Origin: Gemmatimonadota bacterium
GTDB taxonomy: Bacteria; Gemmatimonadota; Gemmatimonadetes; Gemmatimonadales; GWC2-71-9
Direction of reading: 5' to 3'
Assembly: GCA_025358055.1 (NCBI GenBank)
Contig: JANYKV010000036.1
Span: 1-37,023 of the forward strand
DNA length: 37,023 nt
Below are positions 1 to 8,108 of this stretch, piece by piece. The number at the start of each line of letters is the position of its first letter. Position 1 is the stretch's first letter. Below the pieces are notes generated by a model. It saw nothing but the letters and a program-made list of their open reading frames with translations. It was not told the origin of the DNA and made no database searches. The position numbers and the translations under genes are program-made.

Positions 1-1097
1 ATACCAGCGGCCGCGAGCACTTGGGCCATCATCAGCGCGGCCGACAGACCATGGGAGGACACGTCGCCGAGCATCACCCCGACGCACCCCTGCCCCAGCC
101 GGGCGAACGTGTAGAAATCCCCACCCACCGACTCGGCCGAGAGACAGCGCACTGCGACCTCCGCGTCGTCCTGCAAGACCGAGGGATCCGGCAGCAGCTT
201 GAGCTGGAGGTCATGCGCCAGAGCGAGCTCTTGGCGCAATCGTTCCTGGGCGCGATCGAGGTCCACCAACCGAACGTTTTCGATCGCCGCCCCGATTTGG
301 TTCGCGATGGCCGCGACCAGTTTTTGGTCGCCGGGTGTGAAGCGGTCGCCGCGAGCGTGGTCGGTGAGATTGATGACGCCGACGCAGCGGGCCGGTGCGC
401 CGGATCCGGCGTACGAAATCGGGATGCTCATGAACGACTCGCCGAGGTAGCCGCGAACACCGCCGCGGATACCATCCACATGGTCCGGGGCCGCGCCACC
501 AACGAGCGGACGGTGCTCACGGAACACTCGCGCCGCAATCGACACGGCATCTCCAATCGGCACCACGGTGTCGCGCCCCTCTTCAAATCCCAGTGCGGCG
601 ACCGTCCGGAGCGCCTCGAGGGCTTCGTCGTAGACCATGATCGACGCTCGCTTCGCGCCGACGATGCTACTGACCTCGTGTACGATGGTGCGAGCCGCCT
701 CCCCCAGGTTCACGGTCCGTCCGAGGATTTCGCTAATCGTGTAGAGTAAATCGATTTCCTCGTACCGGCTCGCCAACTCTTGACTGAGCCGGGCCGTTTC
801 GCGTTCCGTGCCCAGCACGAACTCGACGAGGGAGAGAATCGCGCGAACGCGTCCGGTGCGGGACTCCGCGGGAAGGCCGATAATCTCCAGCCAATGGTCC
901 TCGGGCACCGGCAATGGGGCAAACCACGACTCGCCATCGGGCGTGGACTGGCGTCCGGCGCGCCCCGGAACCGGCAGACGCCAAGACGGTTCGGGATCGC
1001 CCACCGGAGCCAATTCCGCCCCGTCGACGCGCCAGACGCGATACTGAGAGTCGGTGATACGGCGGAGGGACTCGAGAACCTGGTCGAGCCGGGTCAC
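1..1097 (-). CDS. GAF-domain PP2C/SpoIIE-family phosphatase, RsbU-like (C-terminus outside window)
   Basis: This is a serine phosphatase of the partner-switching type, which would dephosphorylate a STAS anti-anti-sigma factor. I read it by translating the reverse complement from a GTG at 1097 that overlaps the stop of the upstream kinase gene (GTGA). About 365 residues are visible. Residues 1-110 are unassigned. A GAF domain follows at roughly 115-285 (ending near VGVINLTDH), then a helical linker (RAQERLRQELALAHDLQLKL), then the start of the SpoIIE/PP2C domain with the metal-binding motifs GGDFY and LGDVSSHG. The open frame runs off the window, so roughly the last 130 residues are missing. 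It lies directly downstream of the STAS and RsbW-type genes, its expected partners. The ligand sensed by the GAF domain cannot be told from sequence. Confidence 0.88.
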   Translation of the reverse strand, partial: MTRLDQVLESLRRITDSQYRVWRVDGAELAPVGDPEPSWRLPVPGRAGRQSTPDGESWFAPLPVPEDHWLEIIGLPAESRTGRVRAILSLVEFVLGTERETARLSQELASRYEEIDLLYTISEILGRTVNLGEAARTIVHEVSSIVGAKRASIMVYDEALEALRTVAALGFEEGRDTVVPIGDAVSIAARVFREHRPLVGGAAPDHVDGIRGGVRGYLGESFMSIPISYAGSGAPARCVGVINLTDHARGDRFTPGDQKLVAAIANQIGAAIENVRLVDLDRAQERLRQELALAHDLQLKLLPDPSVLQDDAEVAVRCLSAESVGGDFYTFARLGQGCVGVMLGDVSSHGLSAALMMAQVLAAAG

Positions 1098-1561
1098 GAG
1101 CGCGGCAGCGTCATCCAGATCGTATTCCCTTGATCGTTGAATTCCAGTCGGTCCACGAGATGACGAATGAGGAACAGTCCACGACCGCACTCGCCTTCGA
1201 GGGATTCCGGGCTCGTGGGCTCGGGCACGCGGGATGGATCGAACCCCACCCCTTGGTCCGACACACCCAGCCGAATTTCATCCGAGATGAGTTCTGCGAT
1301 GATCCGGACCCGCTTGGCCGGATCGGACTGATTCCCGAATTGGATGGCGTTGGCGAGCGCCTCGGCGAGGGCCACGCGCAGCCGGAATTGGGTCCGCGCC
1401 GAGGGTGGCGGCGTACGTCCGGCGAAGCAGTGACGGTTCAGCAGTTCCACTGCTTCTTCCACGAGACCAACATCGCTCGGCATGTCGAGCGAGAGGAAGA
1501 CGCGCGAGGACGGCTCCGCTGGTAGGCTGCGGCGAACGCAGAGACACAGCGCCGACGCCAC
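1094..1561 (-). CDS. RsbW/SpoIIAB-type anti-sigma factor serine kinase
   Basis: Cytoplasmic GHKL-fold kinase of 155 aa that would bind a sigma factor and phosphorylate the STAS protein encoded just upstream. The HATPase_c landmarks are visible: N-box EALANAIQFGN, G1 box DQGVGFDPS and G2 box GRGLFLI. The chosen start is a GTG at 1561 with an AGGA Shine-Dalgarno about 8 nt before it; the gap to the STAS stop is 9 nt. The stop overlaps the start of the phosphatase gene. An in-frame ATG (MPSDVG, about 26 codons in) is a possible alternative start. No sigma factor gene lies beside it in the window, so the target is unknown and could be encoded elsewhere. Confidence 0.87.
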   Translation of the reverse strand: MASALCLCVRRSLPAEPSSRVFLSLDMPSDVGLVEEAVELLNRHCFAGRTPPPSARTQFRLRVALAEALANAIQFGNQSDPAKRVRIIAELISDEIRLGVSDQGVGFDPSRVPEPTSPESLEGECGRGLFLIRHLVDRLEFNDQGNTIWMTLPRS

Positions 1562-1570
1562 TGTCGCTTC

Positions 1571-1906
1571 CTAAAAGCCCTGGAGCGCTTGGTCCGGCGT
1601 CGGCGAAATCGGGAACAACGTGTCGAGCTTGGTGAGTTCGAACAGCGATCGGAGATCGTTGTTGAGACCGGCGAGCCGCAGCTCGCCGGTGGCTTCTCGG
1701 ACCTTTTTCGCGATCGAGACCAGCGCGCCGAGGCCCGATGAGTCGATGTATCCTGTACGGGTGCAGTCGATCAGGAACTTGCGATCGCCATGATCGAGTG
1801 ACTCCTGAATGAGCGCTTTCAGCTCTTGTCGGTTTCCGACAATCAGTTGTCCCTCGATGCTAACGACCACGACCCCTGCCCCTTTAGCGGTCTTGGTAAA
1901 CCCCAT
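1571..1906 (-). CDS. STAS-domain anti-anti-sigma factor (SpoIIAA/RsbV type)
   Basis: Small cytoplasmic regulator of 111 aa made of a single STAS domain. The conserved loop IDSSGLGAL at residues 54-62 carries the serine pair, one of which is the phosphorylation site in SpoIIAA/RsbV proteins. In this family the unphosphorylated form binds the anti-sigma kinase and frees the sigma factor; the downstream kinase and phosphatase genes would set its phosphorylation state. A strong Shine-Dalgarno (AGGGAGGG) precedes the ATG at 1906. The 11-nt gap to the pta stop suggests cotranscription with the metabolic genes upstream. Confidence 0.9.
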   Translation of the reverse strand: MGFTKTAKGAGVVVVSIEGQLIVGNRQELKALIQESLDHGDRKFLIDCTRTGYIDSSGLGALVSIAKKVREATGELRLAGLNNDLRSLFELTKLDTLFPISPTPDQALQGF

Positions 1907-1917
1907 GCAACCCTCCC

Positions 1918-2856
1918 TCAGGTACTCGCCGAACCGCTGAGCAACGCGACCATGGCGGCCACATCCACAATATCATCAACCGAGGCGTCCCGGGAAAGCG
2001 CGGAGACCGGCTTCGCCAATCCTTGCAGGACGGGCCCCAGCGCCTGGGCCCCCGCCAACCGCTGCACCAACTGGCAGGCGATACTCCCCACTTCGAGCGA
2101 GGGAAACACCAAAATGTTGGCCCGGCCCCCGAGCGAAGACAGCGGAGTGCGCCGATTTGCGATTTCCGGAACCAAGGCGACGTCGGCCTCGACCGGCCCG
2201 GCAGCTAAAATGCCCGGAGCGAGGTCGTGGAACAGTTCCATCGCGCGGCGAACCTCGGGGGCCAGTGCCTCGGCTTCCGGCGTCTCGGCCCGTGGTGTCA
2301 GAAACGCGACCCGAGGCGTATCGCCGACCACTCGAGGCCGATCCACCGCGGCCGCCAACGCGATCTGGGCCAGGGTCGTGGCATCTGGACTCACTACCAC
2401 GGCGCAGTCGGTGAAGGTCAGGACCCGGTCATCCGCGAAGACGAGATAGTGTGCCGCGCTCGCGAGTTCGACGCCCGCCCGAATCCCGATCGCCCAGAGC
2501 GTAGCCTGGAGGATATCGGATGTGGCATAGTCCACGCCCGCGACACAGCCCTCCGCACCGCCGAGGGCCACCAATCCCAATGCGAACCGGAGGGGGTCGG
2601 ATGCCTGGTCCAAGGCATCGATCCCATCCCGGACCCGCTCGGGATTCCGCGCCCGAAGGAGCTCTGCCACCTCTTTGAGCCGCGGGTGCGCCGCCGGATT
2701 CGTTTCGGGCCCGCCGACCAGAATGGGCTCTACCGCCCCGCTCGATCGGAGCCGGGCCGCCGCCTCCTGCACTCGGGGATCATCGCCCTCCGCGAACGCG
2801 ATCCGCACCTGTCGCGCCTTGGCTCGCTTGATCAACATTGCGCGAAATTCGCTCAT
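1918..2856 (-). CDS. pta: phosphate acetyltransferase (PTA/PTB family)
   Basis: Interconverts acetyl-CoA plus phosphate and acetyl-phosphate plus CoA in the cytoplasm. The 312-aa protein spans the whole PTA_PTB catalytic domain and has the family C-terminal signature GPVLQGLAKPVSALSRDAS followed by a DDIV-type motif. The length fits the short, single-domain class; the long E. coli form has an extra N-terminal DRTGG region that is absent here. Its ATG overlaps the coaD stop (ATGA), so CoA synthesis and CoA-acyl exchange are translationally linked. Phosphate butyryltransferase is an alternative within the same family. No acetate kinase gene is adjacent in the window. Confidence 0.87.
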   Translation of the reverse strand: MSEFRAMLIKRAKARQVRIAFAEGDDPRVQEAAARLRSSGAVEPILVGGPETNPAAHPRLKEVAELLRARNPERVRDGIDALDQASDPLRFALGLVALGGAEGCVAGVDYATSDILQATLWAIGIRAGVELASAAHYLVFADDRVLTFTDCAVVVSPDATTLAQIALAAAVDRPRVVGDTPRVAFLTPRAETPEAEALAPEVRRAMELFHDLAPGILAAGPVEADVALVPEIANRRTPLSSLGGRANILVFPSLEVGSIACQLVQRLAGAQALGPVLQGLAKPVSALSRDASVDDIVDVAAMVALLSGSAST

Positions 2857-3335
2857 CGAGCGAACCGCGCCCGAAGGGCGGCTGAAACCGTGGGGTGCAC
2901 CAGGCGGCTCACATCGCCACCGTAGCGGGCCACTTCCCGAACCAAACTGGAACTGATATGGGTGAGATCGAATGCCGGCGGAAGAAAAACGGTTTCGAGT
3001 CCCGGGTGCAGTTGGCGGTTGAGCAATGCCATCTGAAATTCGTATTCCACGTCGCCGGCGGCCCGCAGCCCCCGAATGAGCAGCGAGGCGCCCACCGTCT
3101 TCGCATACTCGGCGAGGAGGCCTTCGAACGCATCGAATTGGAAGCGGGAGTCCGGACCCGCGGTGGCCCGGAGCAGGTCCAGCCGCTCCGCGACCGAAAA
3201 AAGTGGCGTTTTGTTCGGATTGACCGCGACCGCCACAACGACGCGATCGGCCAAGGCGAGGGCACGCCGCATGAGGTCTTCATGGCCGCGGGTAGGCGGG
3301 TCAAAGGAACCGGGATAGATCGCGATGCGTGTCAT
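2853..3335 (-). CDS. coaD: phosphopantetheine adenylyltransferase
   Basis: Penultimate step of CoA synthesis: transfers AMP from ATP to 4'-phosphopantetheine. The 160-aa protein starts MTRIAIYPGSFDPPTRGHED, where the T-x-G-H nucleotidyltransferase motif is plain, and ends with the ISSSLVRE motif typical of CoaD. I chose the ATG at 3335 rather than an in-frame TTG four codons upstream because the ATG overlaps the rsmD stop (ATGA) and puts the conserved strand at the N-terminus. The rsmD-coaD pairing is common in bacteria. The stop overlaps the pta start. Confidence 0.95.
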   Translation of the reverse strand: MTRIAIYPGSFDPPTRGHEDLMRRALALADRVVVAVAVNPNKTPLFSVAERLDLLRATAGPDSRFQFDAFEGLLAEYAKTVGASLLIRGLRAAGDVEYEFQMALLNRQLHPGLETVFLPPAFDLTHISSSLVREVARYGGDVSRLVHPTVSAALRARFAR

Positions 3336-3850
3336 GGGGCAACACAAAAGGTAAGCGCAGTGTCGCCATAACGTCGAGTGTCACCTCCTGGGAGCGGTCG
3401 GTCGGCGGAGTGCTCCACTCCCAGGATCGTGGCAAACGGCCGTTGCTGGAAGCGCTCCACCAAGGTGGCCCCAGCCTCGATAGTATACGGAGGGTCGGCG
3501 AACGCCACGTCAAAGGCTCGTTCTTCCAACCGTTCGACGTACCGGACCGCGTCCGTTCGATGAATCGTCACGGAGGAGTCGACACCGAGCGAGCGCACGT
3601 TGTCATGGAGGGCTCGCAGACTTCGAGGTGAAAGTTCAACGAAAGTAACCGAGGTGGCGCCGCGCGACAGCGCCTCGAGGCCAAGGGCGCCCGAACCGGC
3701 AAAGAGATCAAGCACCCGTGCCCCCGACAGCCGCGAGGCCACGATGCTCATCCAGGCCTCCCGCACGCGTTCCGCGGTCGGCCGAACCCTCGGATCGTCC
3801 GGCACCTGAAGCCGGCGACCCCGGAAGGTTCCACCGGTAATACGGATCAC
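3332..3850 (-). CDS. rsmD: 16S rRNA (guanine966-N2)-methyltransferase RsmD
   Basis: SAM-dependent methyltransferase that modifies G966 of 16S rRNA. Visible are the SAM-binding motif I (VLDLFAGSGALGLEALSRGA) and the catalytic motif IV (ADPPY) of N6/N2-methyltransferases. A much longer open frame extends upstream into recJ, but the GTG at 3850 overlaps the recJ stop (GTGA) and gives 172 residues beginning VIRITGGTFRGRRL, exactly where RsmD proteins begin. The longer reading is therefore rejected. The gene is coupled by overlap to both recJ and coaD. Confidence 0.93.
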   Translation of the reverse strand: MIRITGGTFRGRRLQVPDDPRVRPTAERVREAWMSIVASRLSGARVLDLFAGSGALGLEALSRGATSVTFVELSPRSLRALHDNVRSLGVDSSVTIHRTDAVRYVERLEERAFDVAFADPPYTIEAGATLVERFQQRPFATILGVEHSADRPLPGGDTRRYGDTALTFCVAP

Positions 3851-5580
3851 GCCGCGGAAGCCGCCTGCGCGGGTTGATGTGGAGCCAGCGCCACGAGACG
3901 GGCTTGGAGACTGCTGGTCCCGCGCCATTCGTTGCGCTCCAAGCGAAATGCGACGTCCACCGGCTCGGTGCCGAGCCACGGAACCCGGTCCGCGAGCTGG
4001 AACCCGATCGCGGCGAGCCGCCTCCCACCTTGCTCGAGGTTGCCTTTGAGATGGCCGTTGCCAATCACCGACCATCCGGCGAATCGGGCCCCGCGTACGC
4101 CGAACACGGGCGACGGATTGCCGCTCCCGCAAGGCTCGAGATGGCGACAGAGCCGCTCCAAATCATCGTGGGCGTCTTCAAGGGACAGCTCGAGATCGAC
4201 GCGCTGTTCGGGGCCCAGGTCGCTCGGACCCAAGGTGCGGCTGGCGACCTCGCGGAACCGTTCGCGAAACGCCTCAAATTGATTCCGCCGGACCGTGAGG
4301 CCCGCCGCCATTCGGTGCCCTCCGTACCGCTCCAGTAGATCGCCGCACGACTGCAGCGCCGCGTGCAGATCGAACCCCGAGATACTCCGTCCCGACCCCT
4401 TCCCGATTTCCCCCTCGAACCCGACGAGGAACGTCGGACGGCCGTAACGTTCCACGATGCGGGACGCGACAATGCCGACCACACCGGGGTGCCAACCATC
4501 AGCGCCGAGTACCAGGGTTGGGCTTGACTCGAAGGCGGGATCGGTCTCGACCTGCTCGATCGCGTCCAGGAGAATCTGCTGGTCGAGCGCCTGACGAGAC
4601 GTATTCAGCTGCTCCAAGCGCTCCGCCAGGACGGCTGCCTCGGCGGGATCTTCCGTCAGGAGCAATTGAAGGCCGTCCTTCGCATCGCCGATCCGGCCGG
4701 CCGCGTTGAGCCGGGGCCCGAGGATGAACCCCAACTGCCCCGATCGAATATCGCGACCCGACATTCCGCAGGCCTCGATGAGTGCCTGCAAGCCGATCCA
4801 CCGGCTCGCCCGCATCAGGCGAAGGCCGTGGCGAACTAAGATCCGGTTCTCACCCGTGAGAGGCACGACATCGGCCACCGTGGCGAGCGCCACCAGGTCC
4901 AAGAGATAGAGCGGCCAGGCGGCCGGCAGTTTGAGCACCGGGGCCAGCGCCTGCACGAGCTTCCACGCAATCCCGGCGCCGCACAGCACACCGGCCGGCC
5001 CGGGATCAGCGCGAAGCTGCGGATCGATGATGGCGGCGGCCGACGGGACGACCGGACCCGGCAAATGATGGTCCGTCACCACGACGCGAATCCCCGCGAG
5101 ATTGGCCTGCGCCACGGTGTCTACGGCGGTGATGCCACAATCGGCGGTGATGATGAGCGCCGCGCCACATTCCTGGGCGCGCGCCAGGCCCGCGGGACCG
5201 AAGTCATACCCGTCGCGCAGGCGATGCGGCACGAAGGCAACGACGGAAGCTCCGGCCTGGCGCAACGTGCGGGTCAATATTGCGGTCGAGCACTGCCCGT
5301 CAACGTCGTAGTCGCCATGCACCAAGATGGTCTCGCCGCGTTGGACAGCACCCGAAATGATCCCGACCGCGGCGGACATCCCATCCAGCGCGAAGGGATC
5401 GCTGAGTTCGGCAAGGGATGGTCGGAGATACGAGCGAGCGCGGTCCGGCTGGGTAAAGCCCCGTTGTACGAGCACTGCGGCAAGGGCGCGCGGGAGATTG
5501 AGCTCCCGGGCCAGCTGTTCCGTGACCGCCGGCTCGGGGATTGGTGCCACGACCCAACGCGGCGCTGGGATCGCAATCAT
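3847..5580 (-). CDS. recJ: single-stranded-DNA-specific exonuclease RecJ
   Basis: 5'-3' single-strand DNA exonuclease used in recombination and mismatch repair. The protein has 577 aa with the DHH-superfamily metal motifs in order: GDYDVDG (residues 89-95), ADCGIT (about 149) and TDHHLPG (about 172). The DHHA1 motif GGHRMAAG lies near residue 418, and a C-terminal OB-like domain follows. The start is the ATG at 5580, which overlaps the stop of the zinc-ribbon gene (ATGA); an upstream TTG/GTG reading adding 15 residues looks spurious. Length and motifs are complete, so the enzyme should be functional. Confidence 0.95.
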   Translation of the reverse strand: MIAIPAPRWVVAPIPEPAVTEQLARELNLPRALAAVLVQRGFTQPDRARSYLRPSLAELSDPFALDGMSAAVGIISGAVQRGETILVHGDYDVDGQCSTAILTRTLRQAGASVVAFVPHRLRDGYDFGPAGLARAQECGAALIITADCGITAVDTVAQANLAGIRVVVTDHHLPGPVVPSAAAIIDPQLRADPGPAGVLCGAGIAWKLVQALAPVLKLPAAWPLYLLDLVALATVADVVPLTGENRILVRHGLRLMRASRWIGLQALIEACGMSGRDIRSGQLGFILGPRLNAAGRIGDAKDGLQLLLTEDPAEAAVLAERLEQLNTSRQALDQQILLDAIEQVETDPAFESSPTLVLGADGWHPGVVGIVASRIVERYGRPTFLVGFEGEIGKGSGRSISGFDLHAALQSCGDLLERYGGHRMAAGLTVRRNQFEAFRERFREVASRTLGPSDLGPEQRVDLELSLEDAHDDLERLCRHLEPCGSGNPSPVFGVRGARFAGWSVIGNGHLKGNLEQGGRRLAAIGFQLADRVPWLGTEPVDVAFRLERNEWRGTSSLQARLVALAPHQPAQAASAA

Positions 5581-6290
5581 TCCGAGGGACCACCCGCGTA
5601 CAGCAGTACCCCACACGCTTCGCACCCATCGATCAGGGAGCCCATGAGGATTTGGTTGCGCCGGCTCATCGGCACTTGGGTATAGCAGGCGCTGCAGGCA
5701 ACTCCGGCCAGCGACACGACTACGGAGCCGCGGCGGTTGCTCCGGAGCCGGTCATACCGCATGCGTAGGCTCTTCTCTACCTCCGTCGCGCTCTTCTCTC
5801 GAGCCCCGGCCGCCGCGGCCCGCTCCGCATCGACCGCCGATCGCCGCGCCTCGAGCGTCGCCCGCGCCTCGCGTTGCTCTTCTTCCAACGCCGTGGCCCG
5901 AGCCCCCGCTTCTTGCAACTTCGCTTCGAGTTGATTCACCCGCTCGGCCGAGTTGAGCCAATCGTTCTCTTCTTTGGCCATCGTCGAGCGCGCCTGGTCA
6001 ATTTCCGTCATCAGCGCCTGCGCCTCGCGAGCGCCGCGCACTTGCTCGATCCGCTGGCGCCGCCGCTCCTGGATGGTCCGGAAACTCTCGATCTTGAGTT
6101 CCAGCTCTTCGCGCAACTTGACCCCGTCGCGCCAGGCCCGGTCACACTGGTCTACCTCGGCCTTGGCTCGTTGAACCGCTTGGTCGAGGGCCTCCCGTTC
6201 ACGGAGCAGATCGTCGAGCTGGTGATCCGCGGCGAGCAACGCGACGTCTTTGGATTGCAGATCGAGCAGTGATGCGAGATGGGGATGCAT
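5577..6290 (-). CDS. coiled-coil zinc-ribbon protein (CT398/FlgZ-like, C4-type)
   Basis: A 237-aa protein with a long Glu/Arg/Ala-rich antiparallel coiled coil at about residues 10-175 and a C-terminal zinc ribbon made of CSAC and CEAC pairs (about 195 and 227). This is the layout of the zinc-ribbon family that includes Helicobacter HP0958/FlgZ and Chlamydia CT398, proposed to bind RNA, sigma-54 or secretion components. A molecular role here is not established. A GAGG Shine-Dalgarno lies in the 6-nt gap after dnaG, and the stop overlaps recJ. Its position between dnaG and recJ suggests a link to nucleic acid metabolism, which is inference from context only. Confidence 0.8.
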   Translation of the reverse strand: MHPHLASLLDLQSKDVALLAADHQLDDLLREREALDQAVQRAKAEVDQCDRAWRDGVKLREELELKIESFRTIQERRRQRIEQVRGAREAQALMTEIDQARSTMAKEENDWLNSAERVNQLEAKLQEAGARATALEEEQREARATLEARRSAVDAERAAAAGAREKSATEVEKSLRMRYDRLRSNRRGSVVVSLAGVACSACYTQVPMSRRNQILMGSLIDGCEACGVLLYAGGPSE

Positions 6291-6296
6291 GCGTCC

Positions 6297-8108
6297 TCAG
6301 TCCTCCGTCGAATAGCCTGCTTCAGGCCGGGATGAATGTCGGCGGCGCGCTTGCTCCGCCTGCTTCCAATAAAAAATGCGCTCGCGCGCCGCCGCCGGAA
6401 GTTCCGCGATCCGGCGGCGCCGTTCAGTCAAATCTCGAATGGCCCAAATCGTTCGGTAGTTCGCTCGCTCAGCCAGCGCTTGGGCCGAGCCCAGGAATTC
6501 CGCGTCGAGATCCAAGCCGGCCAGATCGCCGGGGCGGTCCGCCAACCGATCCCAGACCGCACGGACCTCGGGTCCGAGCGTCCCCGCGACATCATCGAGT
6601 GACTCGGTCGCCGAGCGGCGCACGAGCGCCTCGAAGATGGTGCGGAACGCGGGCACGTCGAATCGCTCCGGTCCGACTTGCTCTTCCGCGCGCTGGCGCC
6701 AGGTTGGCGCCGCGAGCAGAATCCGGAGCAACCGTTCCTCCACGCCCGCACCGGGCCGTCGTTGTTTCGTCGCGGGCGGTCGGCCGCTCGGCACCGGCAG
6801 CGGAGCTGCCGGCGCCACTGCGCGCGGTTCGGGGTGGCTATTCAACTCCCGCTCCAGCACCTCACGGGAGATTCCAACCCGCTCCGCCACCCGCGCCAGA
6901 TACAGGTCTCGAGCAATCGGGTCACTCGCGGCCCGAATGGTGGGCAACAAGCGATCGAGTGATTCCCGCCGGTGCTCAACGCCCTCAAACCACCCTCGGC
7001 GCTCCAGCAACTGAATCTTTCGTTCCAGAATGTCCATCGCATCCCGTAGAATCGGCTCGATCGCCTTCGCGCCGCCTCGCTGCACGAGGGTGTCGGGATC
7101 CTCGCCGGGCGGCAGGGTCGCAACTCGCACTCGCAGGCCATGGCGAAGCGCTTCGTCTCCGGCCCGGAACGTCGCCTTCAAACCCGCTTGATCGCTGTCG
7201 TAGAGGAGCACGACAGTCGCGGCGAAACGCTTCAGCAACGGTGCCTGTTCCGCCGTGAGCGCGGTACCCAGCGGAGCGACCACATGGTCGATGCCGGCCA
7301 GGACAAGGCGGAGGACGTCGAAGTAGCCCTCGACGACGATCACGGCCTCCGCCTTCCGAATGGCGTGCTTCGCGTGGTGCAGGTTGTAGAGCATGCCGCC
7401 TTTATGGAAGATCGGCGTCTCGGGTGAATTGAGATACTTGGGTTCGCCCGGTCCCAACAACCGCCCGCCGAAGCCCACGACTCGCCCGCGGAGATCATGG
7501 ATCGGAAAGAGTAGGCGGCCGCGAAACCGGGGTGCGACCGATCCGTCGTCTCGCCGGTGCAAGAGGCCGGCCTCGAGCTGGGTCTGCTCTGCCACGCCAA
7601 GGCGCTTCATCGCCTCGAGAAAGGCGGTCGTCTTTGGGGCGTATCCCAGTCCATGCTCGGCCGCTTTGTCCGCCGGAATATCCCGCGTCGCGAGATACTG
7701 CCGCGCCGCTTCAGCCTCAGGGAGTTCCCGGAGCTGGACCGCGAACCACTCCTGCGCGAGTGCGGTCGCCGAATAGAGCGGCTCGCGCGGATCGGGGCCT
7801 TCGCGCTCCGACCGCTCCGGAATCACAATCCCGACCCGCCGGGCGATTTCACGCACGGCGGTTGGGTAGTCCATACCGTAGCGCTTCATCTGATACGTGA
7901 AGACATCGCCGGCGGCATGGCAGACGTAGCAGTAGTACATCCCCTTTTTCGGGATCACCGCAAAGTTCCGGTGGGTGCCGCCATGAAACGGACAGCCACC
8001 ACGATAGTCCGCGCCGGTGCGTTTGAGCGGCACCGTCTCGCTGATGATCTCGACGAGGTCCGCGCTATCGCGGATTTGCTCGATCACATCGTCGGGAATC
8101 AGACTCAT
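6297..8108 (-). CDS. dnaG: DNA primase
   Basis: Makes RNA primers at the replication fork. The 603-aa protein has the normal order of domains: CHC2 zinc-binding domain (CPFH and CYVC pairs, residues about 39-63), primase core and Toprim domain (VVEGYFDVLRL at about 255; YDSDQAGLKA at about 303), then a C-terminal region that would contact the helicase. The stretch after CPFH reads GGTHRNF where most DnaG proteins have an ExxPSF-type sequence, a small departure in the zinc domain. The ATG overlaps the mutS2 stop. In E. coli, dnaG sits between rpsU and rpoD; here mutS2 is between rpsU and dnaG and no rpoD follows. Confidence 0.95.
   Translation of the reverse strand: MSLIPDDVIEQIRDSADLVEIISETVPLKRTGADYRGGCPFHGGTHRNFAVIPKKGMYYCYVCHAAGDVFTYQMKRYGMDYPTAVREIARRVGIVIPERSEREGPDPREPLYSATALAQEWFAVQLRELPEAEAARQYLATRDIPADKAAEHGLGYAPKTTAFLEAMKRLGVAEQTQLEAGLLHRRDDGSVAPRFRGRLLFPIHDLRGRVVGFGGRLLGPGEPKYLNSPETPIFHKGGMLYNLHHAKHAIRKAEAVIVVEGYFDVLRLVLAGIDHVVAPLGTALTAEQAPLLKRFAATVVLLYDSDQAGLKATFRAGDEALRHGLRVRVATLPPGEDPDTLVQRGGAKAIEPILRDAMDILERKIQLLERRGWFEGVEHRRESLDRLLPTIRAASDPIARDLYLARVAERVGISREVLERELNSHPEPRAVAPAAPLPVPSGRPPATKQRRPGAGVEERLLRILLAAPTWRQRAEEQVGPERFDVPAFRTIFEALVRRSATESLDDVAGTLGPEVRAVWDRLADRPGDLAGLDLDAEFLGSAQALAERANYRTIWAIRDLTERRRRIAELPAAARERIFYWKQAEQARRRHSSRPEAGYSTED

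Noticed and set aside
21-749. Plus-strand open frame of 242 codons
   Set aside because: It is antisense to the GAF-PP2C phosphatase, whose motifs are clear on the minus strand; no ribosome-binding site or protein motif.
3332-4132. Long form of rsmD (266 codons)
   Set aside because: The extra N-terminal part is antiparallel-free shadow sequence inside recJ; the GTG at 3850 overlapping the recJ stop gives the exact RsmD N-terminus.
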